From positions 1-23,233 of the forward strand of contig DFCS01000045.1 in NCBI GenBank assembly GCA_002367105.1: a stretch of DNA of 23,233 nucleotides, given 5' to 3'. The translations under genes were made by a program, and so were the position numbers. Below are positions 14,776 through 22,534 of this stretch, one piece after another. Source of the stretch: Hungatella sp. UBA3048 (GTDB lineage Bacteria; Bacillota; Clostridia; Lachnospirales; Lachnospiraceae). Under the pieces are notes generated by a model. That model searched no databases, was not told where the DNA came from, and was given only the letters and a program-made list of their open reading frames with translations. Each line of letters begins with the position of its first letter. Position 1 is the first letter of the stretch.

Positions 14776-15760
14776 ATAAAGACAGCTCCACCAGTGTTGC
14801 CGGCATCTCATGCTTTTTATTTACCTTATCTGGCCCTGTCACCAGGTCGAAACAGGAAGCAATGATTTTTCCTTCCCATACAATCGGCTCCCCCGGCTGG
14901 TCCAGGCCTCCATCCACTCCAGTACAGTCAGGACTTTGGGCAATTCTCTCCACGCTTCCGTCAGGCGCCACCTTAGCTATGGCATTGGCACAAAAATCAG
15001 CGATATAGAGATTCCCCTCTTCGTCAAAGAACATTCCGTCTGTGCTCTGAAGCTCTGCAGGATTCCGGGCAAATACCTTATTCTCCTTTAAGCTTCCGTC
15101 CTCGCGGAAGGTAATCCGGTAAACAGTTCCGTCTCCGAAATTACCTACATAGAGGTTCCCGACACGATCAAATGCGATTCCATCGGCCCCATACTGGCAA
15201 TCCGGATTCTGGGTAATAAAGGTTGCAAAAATATGTCTGTCCTCCAGCGTATTGGTTATATGTATTCTTTCTTCCTCAAGGCCGAAGCGGTAAACACAGC
15301 TTACCAGCCTTCCGTCGGGGCGTTTCACCGGATGAAGATAACTCTGGGTAACATACATAAAACCATCCCGGATTCGGATTCCATTTGGATGCTCCATATG
15401 GTCCGCTACCACTGTGGTCTTTAAAATATTATCCTCCTCGTCTACTGTCACTTTTAAGATCCTGCCTTTGAAAAGAAGATCTTCCCGTTCACTCCAGCCC
15501 TGGTTATCGCAAAGATATACGTTCCATTCCTCATCAAAGGCAATACCCATGTTCCTGGCTACTCCGGTTTCCGGATGTACCGGGACATCAAACCACTTTT
15601 TCACATTTCCTTCCCGGTCGATCCTTACCACACAGCCGGACATGTCATCCTCTGCATAATTGGGACAGGAAAGCACCAGATTCCCATGACGGTCTACGGC
15701 CATACCATCCGGGGTGCACACATAGTCAGGCAATACACAAAATAACCGGCTCTCTCTCAT
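14774..15760 (-). CDS. SMP-30/gluconolactonase-like beta-propeller protein
   Basis: This 328-residue protein carries repeated propeller-blade motifs: DGMAVDRHGNLVLS (18-31), GIAFDEEWNVYLCD (about 72-85), GADGIAFDRVGNLYVGN (about 191-207) and TDGMFFDEEGNLYIAD (about 239-254). The blades and the HPNGI segment (about 123-127) fit the SMP-30/gluconolactonase/LRE family, whose enzymatic members open sugar lactones using a divalent metal. No signal peptide is seen, so it should act in the cytoplasm. It lies 14 nt after the zinc ADH gene and 10 nt before the kinase gene. I infer that it hydrolyses the lactone produced when the dehydrogenase oxidises a cyclic sugar. AAGGAGG precedes the start. Confidence 0.88.
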   Translation of the reverse strand: MRESRLFCVLPDYVCTPDGMAVDRHGNLVLSCPNYAEDDMSGCVVRIDREGNVKKWFDVPVHPETGVARNMGIAFDEEWNVYLCDNQGWSEREDLLFKGRILKVTVDEEDNILKTTVVADHMEHPNGIRIRDGFMYVTQSYLHPVKRPDGRLVSCVYRFGLEEERIHITNTLEDRHIFATFITQNPDCQYGADGIAFDRVGNLYVGNFGDGTVYRITFREDGSLKENKVFARNPAELQSTDGMFFDEEGNLYIADFCANAIAKVAPDGSVERIAQSPDCTGVDGGLDQPGEPIVWEGKIIASCFDLVTGPDKVNKKHEMPATLVELSL

Positions 15761-15774
15761 TAACTTTTTCCTCC

Positions 15775-16824
15775 TTAAAATTTAATTACGATCTTTTTAG
15801 TACCTGATTCTCTGGCTTCCACCAGTTTAAATGCATCCAGACACCGTTCAAAAGGAATCACATGGGAAATAAAATCCATAGGCTTAAGGACTCCCTGGTT
15901 TATCCAGGCCATAATCTGGGAATGAGCCTCCCCCTCTTCCTTTTTGCTGGGCCACTGGACAAATTGAAGGGTCCAGTTATAAGGAGCCTGGCTCCAGTCC
16001 AGTTCCATATTCAGCTTGGGAGATATTCCATAACAGCAGATTTTTCCGTTATATTTTACCAGGGACATTGCCTGGTTAATGAGGGCATTGATTCCCACTG
16101 CATCCACCACATAATCCACACCGTCCGGAATCAGCCTTTTTACTTCCAGTCCGATGTCACAGGCAGTCGTATTAAAGCTGTAATCTGCCCCCATCCGCTT
16201 AGCCTCTTCCACTTTTGCATCTGCAATATCCGTGGTGATCACGGTCTTTAGCCCCAGCAGCTTTAAAAATCTGGTAAAGCACAGCCCTACCGGCCCTGCC
16301 CCAAACACCAGAGCTGTCTCATTGGGCTGGCAGCCGAACCGACGGATCGCACTTAGTACCTCACGGAAGGTGATGATCATGGAAGCGCCAACTGCATCCA
16401 CCTGATCCTCAGGACGGAGGACCGTCTGAGCCAGATAGGCTTCGCTCCATTCCGAAGTTCCTGGTCCCATGCCATGGCGGATGTAACTCTGGGCGTCTCC
16501 TACTACCGCATATTCTGCATAAGCTCCCCAGCCTGGTATATATCCTCCTGTTTCCTTTTCCAGAAACGGCAGAAGTACCAGGTCTCCCACATGCAGATTT
16601 TCCGCCTGCTCTCCTGTTTCCACCACTCTTCCAACTCCTTCGTGGCCCAGAATGGCCGGATAAGACAGGAAATTTTTAAATGTGCCATGAATCAGCTTCA
16701 TATCCGTTCCATTGCACACTCCGCAGCTTTCCAGCTTTACCAGTGCCTGACACGGACCATAATCTGGCTTTTCAATCTCCTCTACGGACAGTTTTCCTGT
16801 TACGTCTACAATCAGCGCTTTCAT
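15775..16824 (-). CDS. Zinc-type alcohol/sugar dehydrogenase, MDR family
   Basis: This 349-residue medium-chain dehydrogenase has catalytic zinc ligands Cys37 in CGVCNGTD and His61-Glu62 in GHEGVGRV, and a Rossmann motif GAGPVGLCFTRFL (about 175-187) followed by an acidic residue (Asp199 region, TTDIAD) that suggests NAD(H). The four-cysteine structural zinc lobe near residues 90-115 is missing. Relatives include threonine, sorbitol and other polyol dehydrogenases. It is the first gene of the sugar operon and is followed after 14 nt by a lactonase-like gene, which suggests oxidation of a sugar to a lactone or of a polyol to a ketose. GAGGAGG precedes the start. Only 30 nt separate it from a terminator-like hairpin upstream. 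Confidence 0.92.
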   Translation of the reverse strand: MKALIVDVTGKLSVEEIEKPDYGPCQALVKLESCGVCNGTDMKLIHGTFKNFLSYPAILGHEGVGRVVETGEQAENLHVGDLVLLPFLEKETGGYIPGWGAYAEYAVVGDAQSYIRHGMGPGTSEWSEAYLAQTVLRPEDQVDAVGASMIITFREVLSAIRRFGCQPNETALVFGAGPVGLCFTRFLKLLGLKTVITTDIADAKVEEAKRMGADYSFNTTACDIGLEVKRLIPDGVDYVVDAVGINALINQAMSLVKYNGKICCYGISPKLNMELDWSQAPYNWTLQFVQWPSKKEEGEAHSQIMAWINQGVLKPMDFISHVIPFERCLDAFKLVEARESGTKKIVIKF

Positions 16825-16854
16825 CCCGTTTTCCTCCTCTTTCCTTCTGCAAAT

Positions 16855-16905
16855 AAAAAAGGTACAATTATCTCCTGATTTTCATGAGATAATTGTACCT
16901 TTTTT
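16855..16905. terminator. 20-bp bidirectional terminator hairpin in front of the sugar operon
   Basis: Two perfectly complementary 20-nt arms (16855-16874 and 16886-16905) flank an 11-nt loop. Each arm begins with A6 and ends opposite T6, so on either strand the RNA would end in a U-tract. On the minus strand it ends the transcript of the pRiA4b-like gene, whose stop codon is 51 nt upstream. It also lies only 30 nt before the zinc ADH start, so any sugar-operon promoter must overlap it or sit upstream of it. Confidence 0.9.
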
Positions 16906-16955
16906 ACAATAATTCTAACACGGTCTTTCTTTTTATTTGGTGTTTTATTTTTTTA

Positions 16956-18497
16956 TCAGCTTTTTTTTCCACAGCATTTCTTATATTTTTTACCGCTTCC
17001 GCAGGAACAGGGATCGTTTGGATAGATTTTCGGAGGGTTTTTACGCTGGGCAGATGCTGTCTCCAGACCCTTCATTACCATTTCATATGGCTTGTGACCT
17101 CTGTTTAACATCATCCTGGTATGGTTCCATACATCTGTGATAATGCTTGTGAACCTTTCCAAATGCTCCTCCGATTCAAAAATGATCCCGGCAGCCTCTA
17201 TTCCATCCACAACCTCTTTAAGCTGTCCGCCCATACTGATCTCCGCCTGTACCTGGCGCAGTATATATGGAATCCTCTCATCCGGAACGTTCATTTCATC
17301 CGTCAGGAATTTGCTCAGAAGACCTAATTCTCCAGTCATTAAAAAGCCTTCATGATCTGCCATGAAACGGATTTCCATCTGGGCAGGGATATAATAAGGT
17401 ACTTTCTTCTGCATCTGCAGAAATTCTTCCACACCATTCTGCTCTGCCAGGGCCCCATCCACAAAGTTTCCGTCAATGAATCTGACCAAAGGACGGTATG
17501 ATTGGAGAAGTTCATGGGCATGTAACAGTTCTTCCAATGAAAGCTTCTTATCTTCATATTTATTAAAGGTTTCCAACAGAACCAGCGGCGGAGTGACGGC
17601 ATACAGGGAATTTGCCGCGCAGAGATAGTCTCCGATTTTACTGAGACGTTCACGTTCTTCCTTAAATTCCGGTGTATTTACCGCTTCATATGCTTTTAAT
17701 ACTTCTTCTGCAACCATAAAACGATTGTCAGATCCTGCAGTCACATAGCCTCCTGCGTAAAGAAAGTCCATTTCTTCCATTTCAAAAGTAGGCACTAAAA
17801 TATCATCTGATGCCAACTGCTCAAATAAATTTATTTCAGAATCACGGGCGCAAAGAAAATAACTGCTCATTACCTTCGGATCCAGAATATGAGTGATCGT
17901 CCGTTCTACCAGTTCTTCCTTTTTACATTTAGATAGCCCGTTCATACCATGTCTTTTTGCAATCTCAAGGATGCTGCCTTTATCATAGCAATCATAAATT
18001 TCTGCTATATGAACTTCTTCCGATGCAGCATCAGAACTCTGGTCCATACGTTTATTGACCGCAGACATGTCATATTCCTTCAGATCTTTTGAACCCGACT
18101 CCAAAAGTTCATAATACCCGGCGATGCCTCCGCAGTTTTCCGGAACGCAATCTCCTTTGAATTTTATAACCTGTCCCCGGCTTTCCTTATAATCAGATAC
18201 AACATCTTCTACCTGGAGGTTTAACTCCCAGTTTTTGTCGAGTCCGTAGGTATATGTAAATTTACTGGTTCCGGACACCAGGCTGTCTATTTTGGAAGAC
18301 TCATTCTCTTTACCCGGAACGATACGAACCCCTTCAGAACGGAATTCAAATTCATACAAGTGCTCATCGGACCAGCAGAATGCTGTCTGAATCATTTGGT
18401 GCAGCTTCCCAAAGGTTATCCCCTCCGGAATCAGAACCCTTCTCCAAATCGGCGGCTTGCTGCCTTTGATCGTGACTTTCAGTTGATATGCTCCCAT
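16956..18497 (-). CDS. pRiA4b ORF-3-like protein with C-terminal SEC-C zinc motif
   Basis: This 513-residue cytoplasmic protein starts with a domain like plasmid pRiA4b ORF-3 (about 3-140), seen in YQLKVTIKGSKPPIWRRV and the later SDEHLYEFEF segment. The central region (about 180-480) is mostly helical and not recognised. The C-terminus carries a SEC-C motif with Cys497, Cys499, Cys508 and Cys509 (CxCx8CC), a small zinc-binding element also found at the end of SecA. Its function is not known. It is a single-gene unit: it has AGGAGGG 7 nt before the start, a terminator-type hairpin after it, and a divergent pst operon upstream. I see no functional link to the sugar genes other than its position in front of them. 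Confidence 0.88.
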   Translation of the reverse strand: MGAYQLKVTIKGSKPPIWRRVLIPEGITFGKLHQMIQTAFCWSDEHLYEFEFRSEGVRIVPGKENESSKIDSLVSGTSKFTYTYGLDKNWELNLQVEDVVSDYKESRGQVIKFKGDCVPENCGGIAGYYELLESGSKDLKEYDMSAVNKRMDQSSDAASEEVHIAEIYDCYDKGSILEIAKRHGMNGLSKCKKEELVERTITHILDPKVMSSYFLCARDSEINLFEQLASDDILVPTFEMEEMDFLYAGGYVTAGSDNRFMVAEEVLKAYEAVNTPEFKEERERLSKIGDYLCAANSLYAVTPPLVLLETFNKYEDKKLSLEELLHAHELLQSYRPLVRFIDGNFVDGALAEQNGVEEFLQMQKKVPYYIPAQMEIRFMADHEGFLMTGELGLLSKFLTDEMNVPDERIPYILRQVQAEISMGGQLKEVVDGIEAAGIIFESEEHLERFTSIITDVWNHTRMMLNRGHKPYEMVMKGLETASAQRKNPPKIYPNDPCSCGSGKKYKKCCGKKS

Positions 18498-18642
18498 GAA
18501 AACGCCCTCCTGTCTCGTATCCTTTGTATCCGTTCTTAAATTACGGAATAATTTTTATATTTCTACTATAAAATAAGCGCACGTTCCAATTTACCATATT
18601 TCCTCCCATTCTGTCCAGTCCATCCCGCTAATTTTTGCAAAC

Positions 18643-18676
18643 AAAAGGCTGTTTTTTGTAATTATGACAGCTTTTT
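18643..18676 (+). terminator. Terminator-like hairpin upstream of the pst promoter
   Basis: AAAAGGCTGT (18643-18652) pairs with ACAGCTTTTT (18667-18676), with one G-U pair across a 14-nt loop, and the 3' arm ends in five T. No obvious plus-strand gene precedes it. It may insulate the pst promoter or end a short unannotated transcript. Confidence 0.35.
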
Positions 18677-18768
18677 CAACTCTTACTTTGCTTCTTAGCC
18701 ATAATAAAGGAATTTCATTTACTCATTCTGCAGATACTATTAATTAAGAAAAAAGAGAGCCGGAATGC

Positions 18769-18796
18769 TTTACACAACATTTACATTTTCTATACT
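18769..18796 (+). promoter_or_regulatory. pstS promoter with PhoP-box-like repeats
   Basis: TTTACA occurs at 18769-18774 and again 11 bp later at 18780-18785, followed by TATACT (-10) at 18791-18796. The first repeat also serves as a -35 (5 of 6 matches) with a 16-nt spacer. In Bacillus and relatives PhoP binds TT(A/T)ACA-like repeats about 11 bp apart, so phosphate-starvation control by a PhoP-type regulator is likely (inference). No phoP/phoR gene is in the window. Confidence 0.65.
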
Positions 18797-18884
18797 AAAA
18801 TATGATATCAGAAAAATTTTACGGCTGATATACTCCATGTTGTAAGCGAAAGCAATTTTTATTAGAAAAGAGGAGAAAGTAAAT

Positions 18885-19805
18885 ATGAAAAAAAATTTTG
18901 TTAAGACTCTTGCATTAACTGGAATGGCAGTTCTTACAATGGGAACGTTAGCTGGCTGCGGCAGCAATAATGCTGAGACAAAGGCTCCTGATACCAAAAC
19001 CGAGGCTGGCACTACAAGTGGGACAACCGCAAACGAGACAACTGCAAAAGAAGATACGGCTTCTAATTTAAAGGGTTCTATCAGCATGGTTGGTTCTACC
19101 TCTATGGAGAAATTCGCAACCGCTTTAAGTGAAGTTTTTATGGAAAAATACCCAAGCGTTACCGTACAGGCCGAATTTGTAGGTTCTGGCGCAGGAATCG
19201 AAGCAGTTACCAATGGTTCTGCGGATATCGGTAACTCTTCCCGTAATTTAAAGGATGAAGAAAAAGCAAAAGGTGTTGTTGAAAATATCGTGGCAATCGA
19301 CGGTATCGCCGTTGTCTCTGATCCGGCTAATACCGTTGACAATTTAACAAAAGACCAATTGATCAACATTTACAACGGAACAACCACCAACTGGAAGGAA
19401 TTAGGCGGAGCCGATCAGCCAATCGTTGTAATTGGACGTGAGGCAGGTTCCGGTACAAGAACTGCTTTTGAAGAACTGTTAAAGCTGGAAGATGCATGCA
19501 AATACAGCAATGAGCTGGACAGTACCGGCGCAGTCATGGCAAAGGCCGCTTCCACCCCAGGCTCCATTGGCTATGTTTCTCTGGACGTTCTTGATGATTC
19601 CGTCAAGGCCATGAAGCTGGAGAGCAAAGAACCAACTCCAGAAAACATCAAAGCAGGTTCCTACTTCTTAAGCCGTCCTTTCGTTATGGCTACCAAAGGA
19701 GAGATATCTGAGCAGAGTGATCTGGTAAAGGCATTGTTTGACTACATCTATTCTGATGAAGGAAAAGATTTAGTGAAATCCGTTGGTTTAATCCCCGCAA
19801 ACTAA
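18885..19805 (+). CDS. pstS: Phosphate-binding lipoprotein PstS
   Basis: This 306-residue extracellular lipoprotein binds inorganic phosphate for the Pst ABC importer. It has a signal peptide with lipobox LAGC (Cys25), a Thr/Glu/Ala-rich linker (about 28-60), then the binding domain. Typical PstS features are GSTSMEKFA near the start of the domain, GSGAGIEAVTNGSADIGNSSR, and GREAGSGTRTAFEE, which line the phosphate site in characterised homologues. GAGGAG precedes the ATG by 9 nt. It is the first gene of pstSCAB-phoU, under a PhoP-box-like promoter. A hairpin after the gene (19850-19882) may keep its expression above that of the membrane components. Confidence 0.97.
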   Translation: MKKNFVKTLALTGMAVLTMGTLAGCGSNNAETKAPDTKTEAGTTSGTTANETTAKEDTASNLKGSISMVGSTSMEKFATALSEVFMEKYPSVTVQAEFVGSGAGIEAVTNGSADIGNSSRNLKDEEKAKGVVENIVAIDGIAVVSDPANTVDNLTKDQLINIYNGTTTNWKELGGADQPIVVIGREAGSGTRTAFEELLKLEDACKYSNELDSTGAVMAKAASTPGSIGYVSLDVLDDSVKAMKLESKEPTPENIKAGSYFLSRPFVMATKGEISEQSDLVKALFDYIYSDEGKDLVKSVGLIPAN

Positions 19806-19849
19806 TTGAAAAGAAATTCTTCTTATACTGCATAACGATCATATTTACA

Positions 19850-19882
19850 GGGGACGCAGCCGGATGATGATGCTACGTCCCC
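19850..19882 (+). other. Intercistronic hairpin between pstS and pstC
   Basis: GGGGACGCAGC (19850-19860) faces GCTACGTCCCC (19872-19882) across an 11-nt loop, with one C/A mismatch. Only a short T4 follows, so it is more likely a partial terminator or mRNA-stabilising element that lets pstS be expressed above pstCAB. It covers the in-frame ATG codons at 19864-19872, supporting the later pstC start. Confidence 0.7.
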
Positions 19883-19888
19883 GTTTTG

Positions 19889-19895
19889 AAAGGAG
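19889..19895 (+). promoter_or_regulatory. Ribosome binding site fixing the pstC start
   Basis: AAAGGAG lies 7 nt before the ATG at 19903. The earlier in-frame ATGs at 19864, 19867 and 19870 lie in the hairpin loop and lack such a site. Confidence 0.85.
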
Positions 19896-19902
19896 CTGTT
19901 AT

Positions 19903-20841
19903 ATGCGACCAAAGTCTTATTCCATATTTGGTGGCCACGGAAGTAAATCAGGTGTTGAGCATGCTGCAGAAGTAATCTTTACTGTCTGTGGCTTCTTTGC
20001 CGTTTTGGCTGTGGCCTCTATCACTCTGTACATGATCATAAGCGGTACGCCGGCACTTTTTAAGGTGGGGATTCTGGATATTCTGTTCGGAACCATCTGG
20101 ATGCCTGCAGCCGCTACACCAAGCTTTGGTATCCTCTATGTCATTCTGACCTCTATCATAGGAACTGCTCTGGCAATCCTGATCGGCGTTCCCATTGGCG
20201 TTATGACTGCTGTTTTCCTGGCTGAAGTAGCCCCTGAAAGGCTAACCAACATCGTGCGCCCGGCAGTAGAGCTGTTAGCCGGTATTCCTTCCGTTATTTA
20301 TGGTTTGCTTGGTATCTTGATTTTAAACCCTTTAATGTATAAAATAGAGTTAAAAATATTTGCAGGATCCACCACCCACCAGTTTACCGGAGGAGCGAAT
20401 CTGATCTCCGCTGTTTTAGTGCTGGCCTTAATGATTCTTCCTACGGTTATCAACATCAGCGAATCAGCGCTCCGTGCCGTTCCGCAGCACCTTAGGAGTG
20501 CCTCCCTGGCACTTGGAGCTACCAAGATCCAGACGATTTTCAGTGCGGTCCTTCCTGCAGCAAAGTCCGGTATCATTACCGCAATAGTCCTTGGAACAGG
20601 CCGGGCCATCGGTGAAGCAATGGCCATCAGCCTGGTGTCCGGAAGTTCGGTAAATATGCCTCTTCCCTTTAATTCGGTCCGTTTCCTTACTACTGCGATC
20701 GTATCAGAGATGTCTTATTCCGCCGGACTCCACAAACAGGTGCTTTTTACCATAGGTCTTGTCCTGTTTGCTTTTATTATGCTCATTAACATTACTCTTA
20801 ACAACCTGTTAAAGAAAGGAGAGGAAAGCCATGACAAATGA
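19903..20841 (+). CDS. pstC: Phosphate ABC transporter permease PstC
   Basis: Starting at 19903 this is a 312-residue inner-membrane protein with about six hydrophobic segments, the first near residues 22-47. The ATPase-contact loop is visible in SLALGATKIQTIFSAVLPAA, and the preceding ELLAGIPSVIYGLLGIL block is typical of PstC/PstA. It forms the phosphate channel with PstA, powered by PstB. The reading frame could open at 19864, but those ATGs lie in a hairpin loop and AAAGGAG stands before 19903. Its end overlaps the pstA start by 11 nt, which suggests translational coupling. Confidence 0.96.
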   Translation: MRPKSYSIFGGHGSKSGVEHAAEVIFTVCGFFAVLAVASITLYMIISGTPALFKVGILDILFGTIWMPAAATPSFGILYVILTSIIGTALAILIGVPIGVMTAVFLAEVAPERLTNIVRPAVELLAGIPSVIYGLLGILILNPLMYKIELKIFAGSTTHQFTGGANLISAVLVLALMILPTVINISESALRAVPQHLRSASLALGATKIQTIFSAVLPAAKSGIITAIVLGTGRAIGEAMAISLVSGSSVNMPLPFNSVRFLTTAIVSEMSYSAGLHKQVLFTIGLVLFAFIMLINITLNNLLKKGEESHDK

Positions 20842-21739
20842 TATCGTTATTCCTGTTCAAAAAGATTCTGCAGTAACACTTAGCATTTATCACCGGAAAA
20901 ACCGGATCTCCGATTCTTTCTTAACGTTTCTTATTTACTTATGCGCTTCCATCTCCATTATGGTCCTGATCGGAATCATGGGCTATGTGTTTGTTCGCGG
21001 CATTCCTGAAATCAGCCTGGAATTTCTGACCACTGTGCCAAGTACCATTAAAGGAACCTTTGGTATCGTCGGAAATATTGTAAACACCTTATATGTCGTT
21101 GTCATTACCCTGTTAATCGCCACCCCCTTAGGCGTTGGCGCAGCCATTTACTTAAACGAATATGCAAAGGGCGGAAAAGCGGTACGGATCATCGAATTCA
21201 CCACTGAGACCCTGGCGGGTATCCCCTCCATTATCTTCGGACTCTTTGGTTATGTATTTTTCGGGAACACCCTGGGACTTGGCTATTCCATCCTCACCGG
21301 CGCTTTAACCTTATCCATCATGGTTCTTCCCCTTATTACCAGAACCACTCAGGAAGCCTTAAAAACCGTTCCGGAAAGCTACCGCTCTGGTGCCCTGGGC
21401 ATCGGTGCAACCAAATGGTACATGATCCGGACTATCCTGCTTCCCAGCGCCATGCCAGGCATTGTGACAGGAATCATCCTGGCCATCGGACGTATTGTGG
21501 GAGAATCCGCTGCCCTTCTCTTTACCGCAGGAAGCGGCTACCTTCTTCCAAAGGACTTCTTCGGAAAAATATTTGAATCGGGCGGTACCCTGACGATTCA
21601 GTTGTACTTATGCATGCAAAAGGCCAAATACGGCCAGGCCTTCGGAATTGCCGTTGTCCTTCTGGTCATCGTACTGGCAATAAACGGACTTGCAAAATAT
21701 CTGTCTCATAAATTCAATACGGAGGTCAAAGAATCGTGA
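20831..21739 (+). CDS. pstA: Phosphate ABC transporter permease PstA
   Basis: This 302-residue inner-membrane protein has about six hydrophobic segments, the first near residues 30-54. Family blocks are ETLAGIPSIIFGLFGYVFFG and the ATPase-contact loop GALGIGATKWYMIRTILLPS. It pairs with PstC to form the phosphate channel. The start overlaps the end of pstC by 11 nt, with GGAGAGG upstream, and its stop overlaps the GTG start of pstB, so translation of the three genes is probably coupled. Confidence 0.96.
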   Translation: MTNDIVIPVQKDSAVTLSIYHRKNRISDSFLTFLIYLCASISIMVLIGIMGYVFVRGIPEISLEFLTTVPSTIKGTFGIVGNIVNTLYVVVITLLIATPLGVGAAIYLNEYAKGGKAVRIIEFTTETLAGIPSIIFGLFGYVFFGNTLGLGYSILTGALTLSIMVLPLITRTTQEALKTVPESYRSGALGIGATKWYMIRTILLPSAMPGIVTGIILAIGRIVGESAALLFTAGSGYLLPKDFFGKIFESGGTLTIQLYLCMQKAKYGQAFGIAVVLLVIVLAINGLAKYLSHKFNTEVKES

Positions 21740-22500
21740 ATACTAATACAGTAAAAATTTCAACCAACCATTTAAATCTATATTACGGAACTAACCACGC
21801 TCTAAAAGATGTAAGCTTAAATCTCTTCACAAATAAAATTACGGCCTTTATCGGCCCTTCCGGATGCGGAAAATCTACCTACTTAAAAACATTAAACCGT
21901 ATGAATGACCTGGTTCCAAGCGTAAAAATAGAAGGGGAGGTTTTTTTAGATGATGAAAACATCTATGATCCGCGGGTCGACACCACTCTTTTACGCAAAA
22001 AAATCGGCATGGTATTTCAGCAGCCTAACCCGTTTCCAATGAGTATCTATGACAATGTTGCCTACGGCCCAAGAATCCATGGTATAAAGAATAAATCCGA
22101 ACTTGACGATATAGTGGAAAGAAGCTTAAAAGGGGCAGCTCTCTGGGATGAGGTATCTGACCGATTAAAAAAATCAGCCCTCGGCCTATCCGGCGGCCAG
22201 CAGCAGCGCCTTTGTATCGCCCGCGCCCTGGCAGTTGAGCCGGAGGTACTGCTTATGGATGAGCCCACCTCGGCCCTAGACCCTATTTCAACCCTGAAAA
22301 TCGAAGACCTGATGGATGAGCTGAAAGAAAAGTACACGGTTGCAATCGTTACCCACAACATGCAGCAGGCAACCCGTATCGCAGATTATACCGCCTTTTT
22401 CCTTGTGGGAGAGGTGGTGGAATACGCTCCCACAACCGAGCTGTTCACTACCCCTAAGGACAAAAGAACCGAAGACTATATCACAGGACGCTTCGGCTGA
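21736..22500 (+). CDS. pstB: Phosphate ABC transporter ATPase PstB
   Basis: This 254-residue ATPase drives phosphate import by PstSCA. It has the Walker A motif GPSGCGKST (40-48), Q-loop Gln95, signature LSGGQQQR (151-158), Walker B VLLMDE (171-176) and switch His207. Length and motifs match PstB closely. It starts with GTG, overlapping the pstA stop as GTGA, and GGAGGT lies 9 nt upstream; no better ATG is available close by. The rare start and overlap suggest that it is translated by coupling to pstA. phoU follows after 34 nt. Confidence 0.97.
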   Translation: MNTNTVKISTNHLNLYYGTNHALKDVSLNLFTNKITAFIGPSGCGKSTYLKTLNRMNDLVPSVKIEGEVFLDDENIYDPRVDTTLLRKKIGMVFQQPNPFPMSIYDNVAYGPRIHGIKNKSELDDIVERSLKGAALWDEVSDRLKKSALGLSGGQQQRLCIARALAVEPEVLLMDEPTSALDPISTLKIEDLMDELKEKYTVAIVTHNMQQATRIADYTAFFLVGEVVEYAPTTELFTTPKDKRTEDYITGRFG

Positions 22501-22534
22501 TTTATTTTATATAGAATAAAAAGGAGAACAAACA

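Larger units (their letters stand above)
18498..18884. other. Divergent intergenic region between the pRiA4b-like gene and pstS
   Basis: These 387 AT-rich bases hold the pstS promoter with its PhoP-box-like repeats (18769-18796), a terminator-like hairpin (18643-18676) and a short stem in the pstS leader (ATATCAG near 18805 pairing with CTGATAT near 18825). A TATAGT and a TATAAA on the minus strand (about 18555-18572) might serve the pRiA4b-like gene but lack good -35 hexamers. I see no small gene here. Confidence 0.6.

Noticed and set aside
315..16824. Missing sugar ATPase as a sign of a broken transporter
   Set aside because: CUT1 transporters of Firmicutes often share one ATPase encoded elsewhere, and all genes here have intact frames, so this is not evidence of decay.
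18770..19369. 199-codon minus-strand frame opposite pstS
   Set aside because: It covers the pst promoter and the pstS start in antisense; pstS has clear family motifs, and this frame has none.
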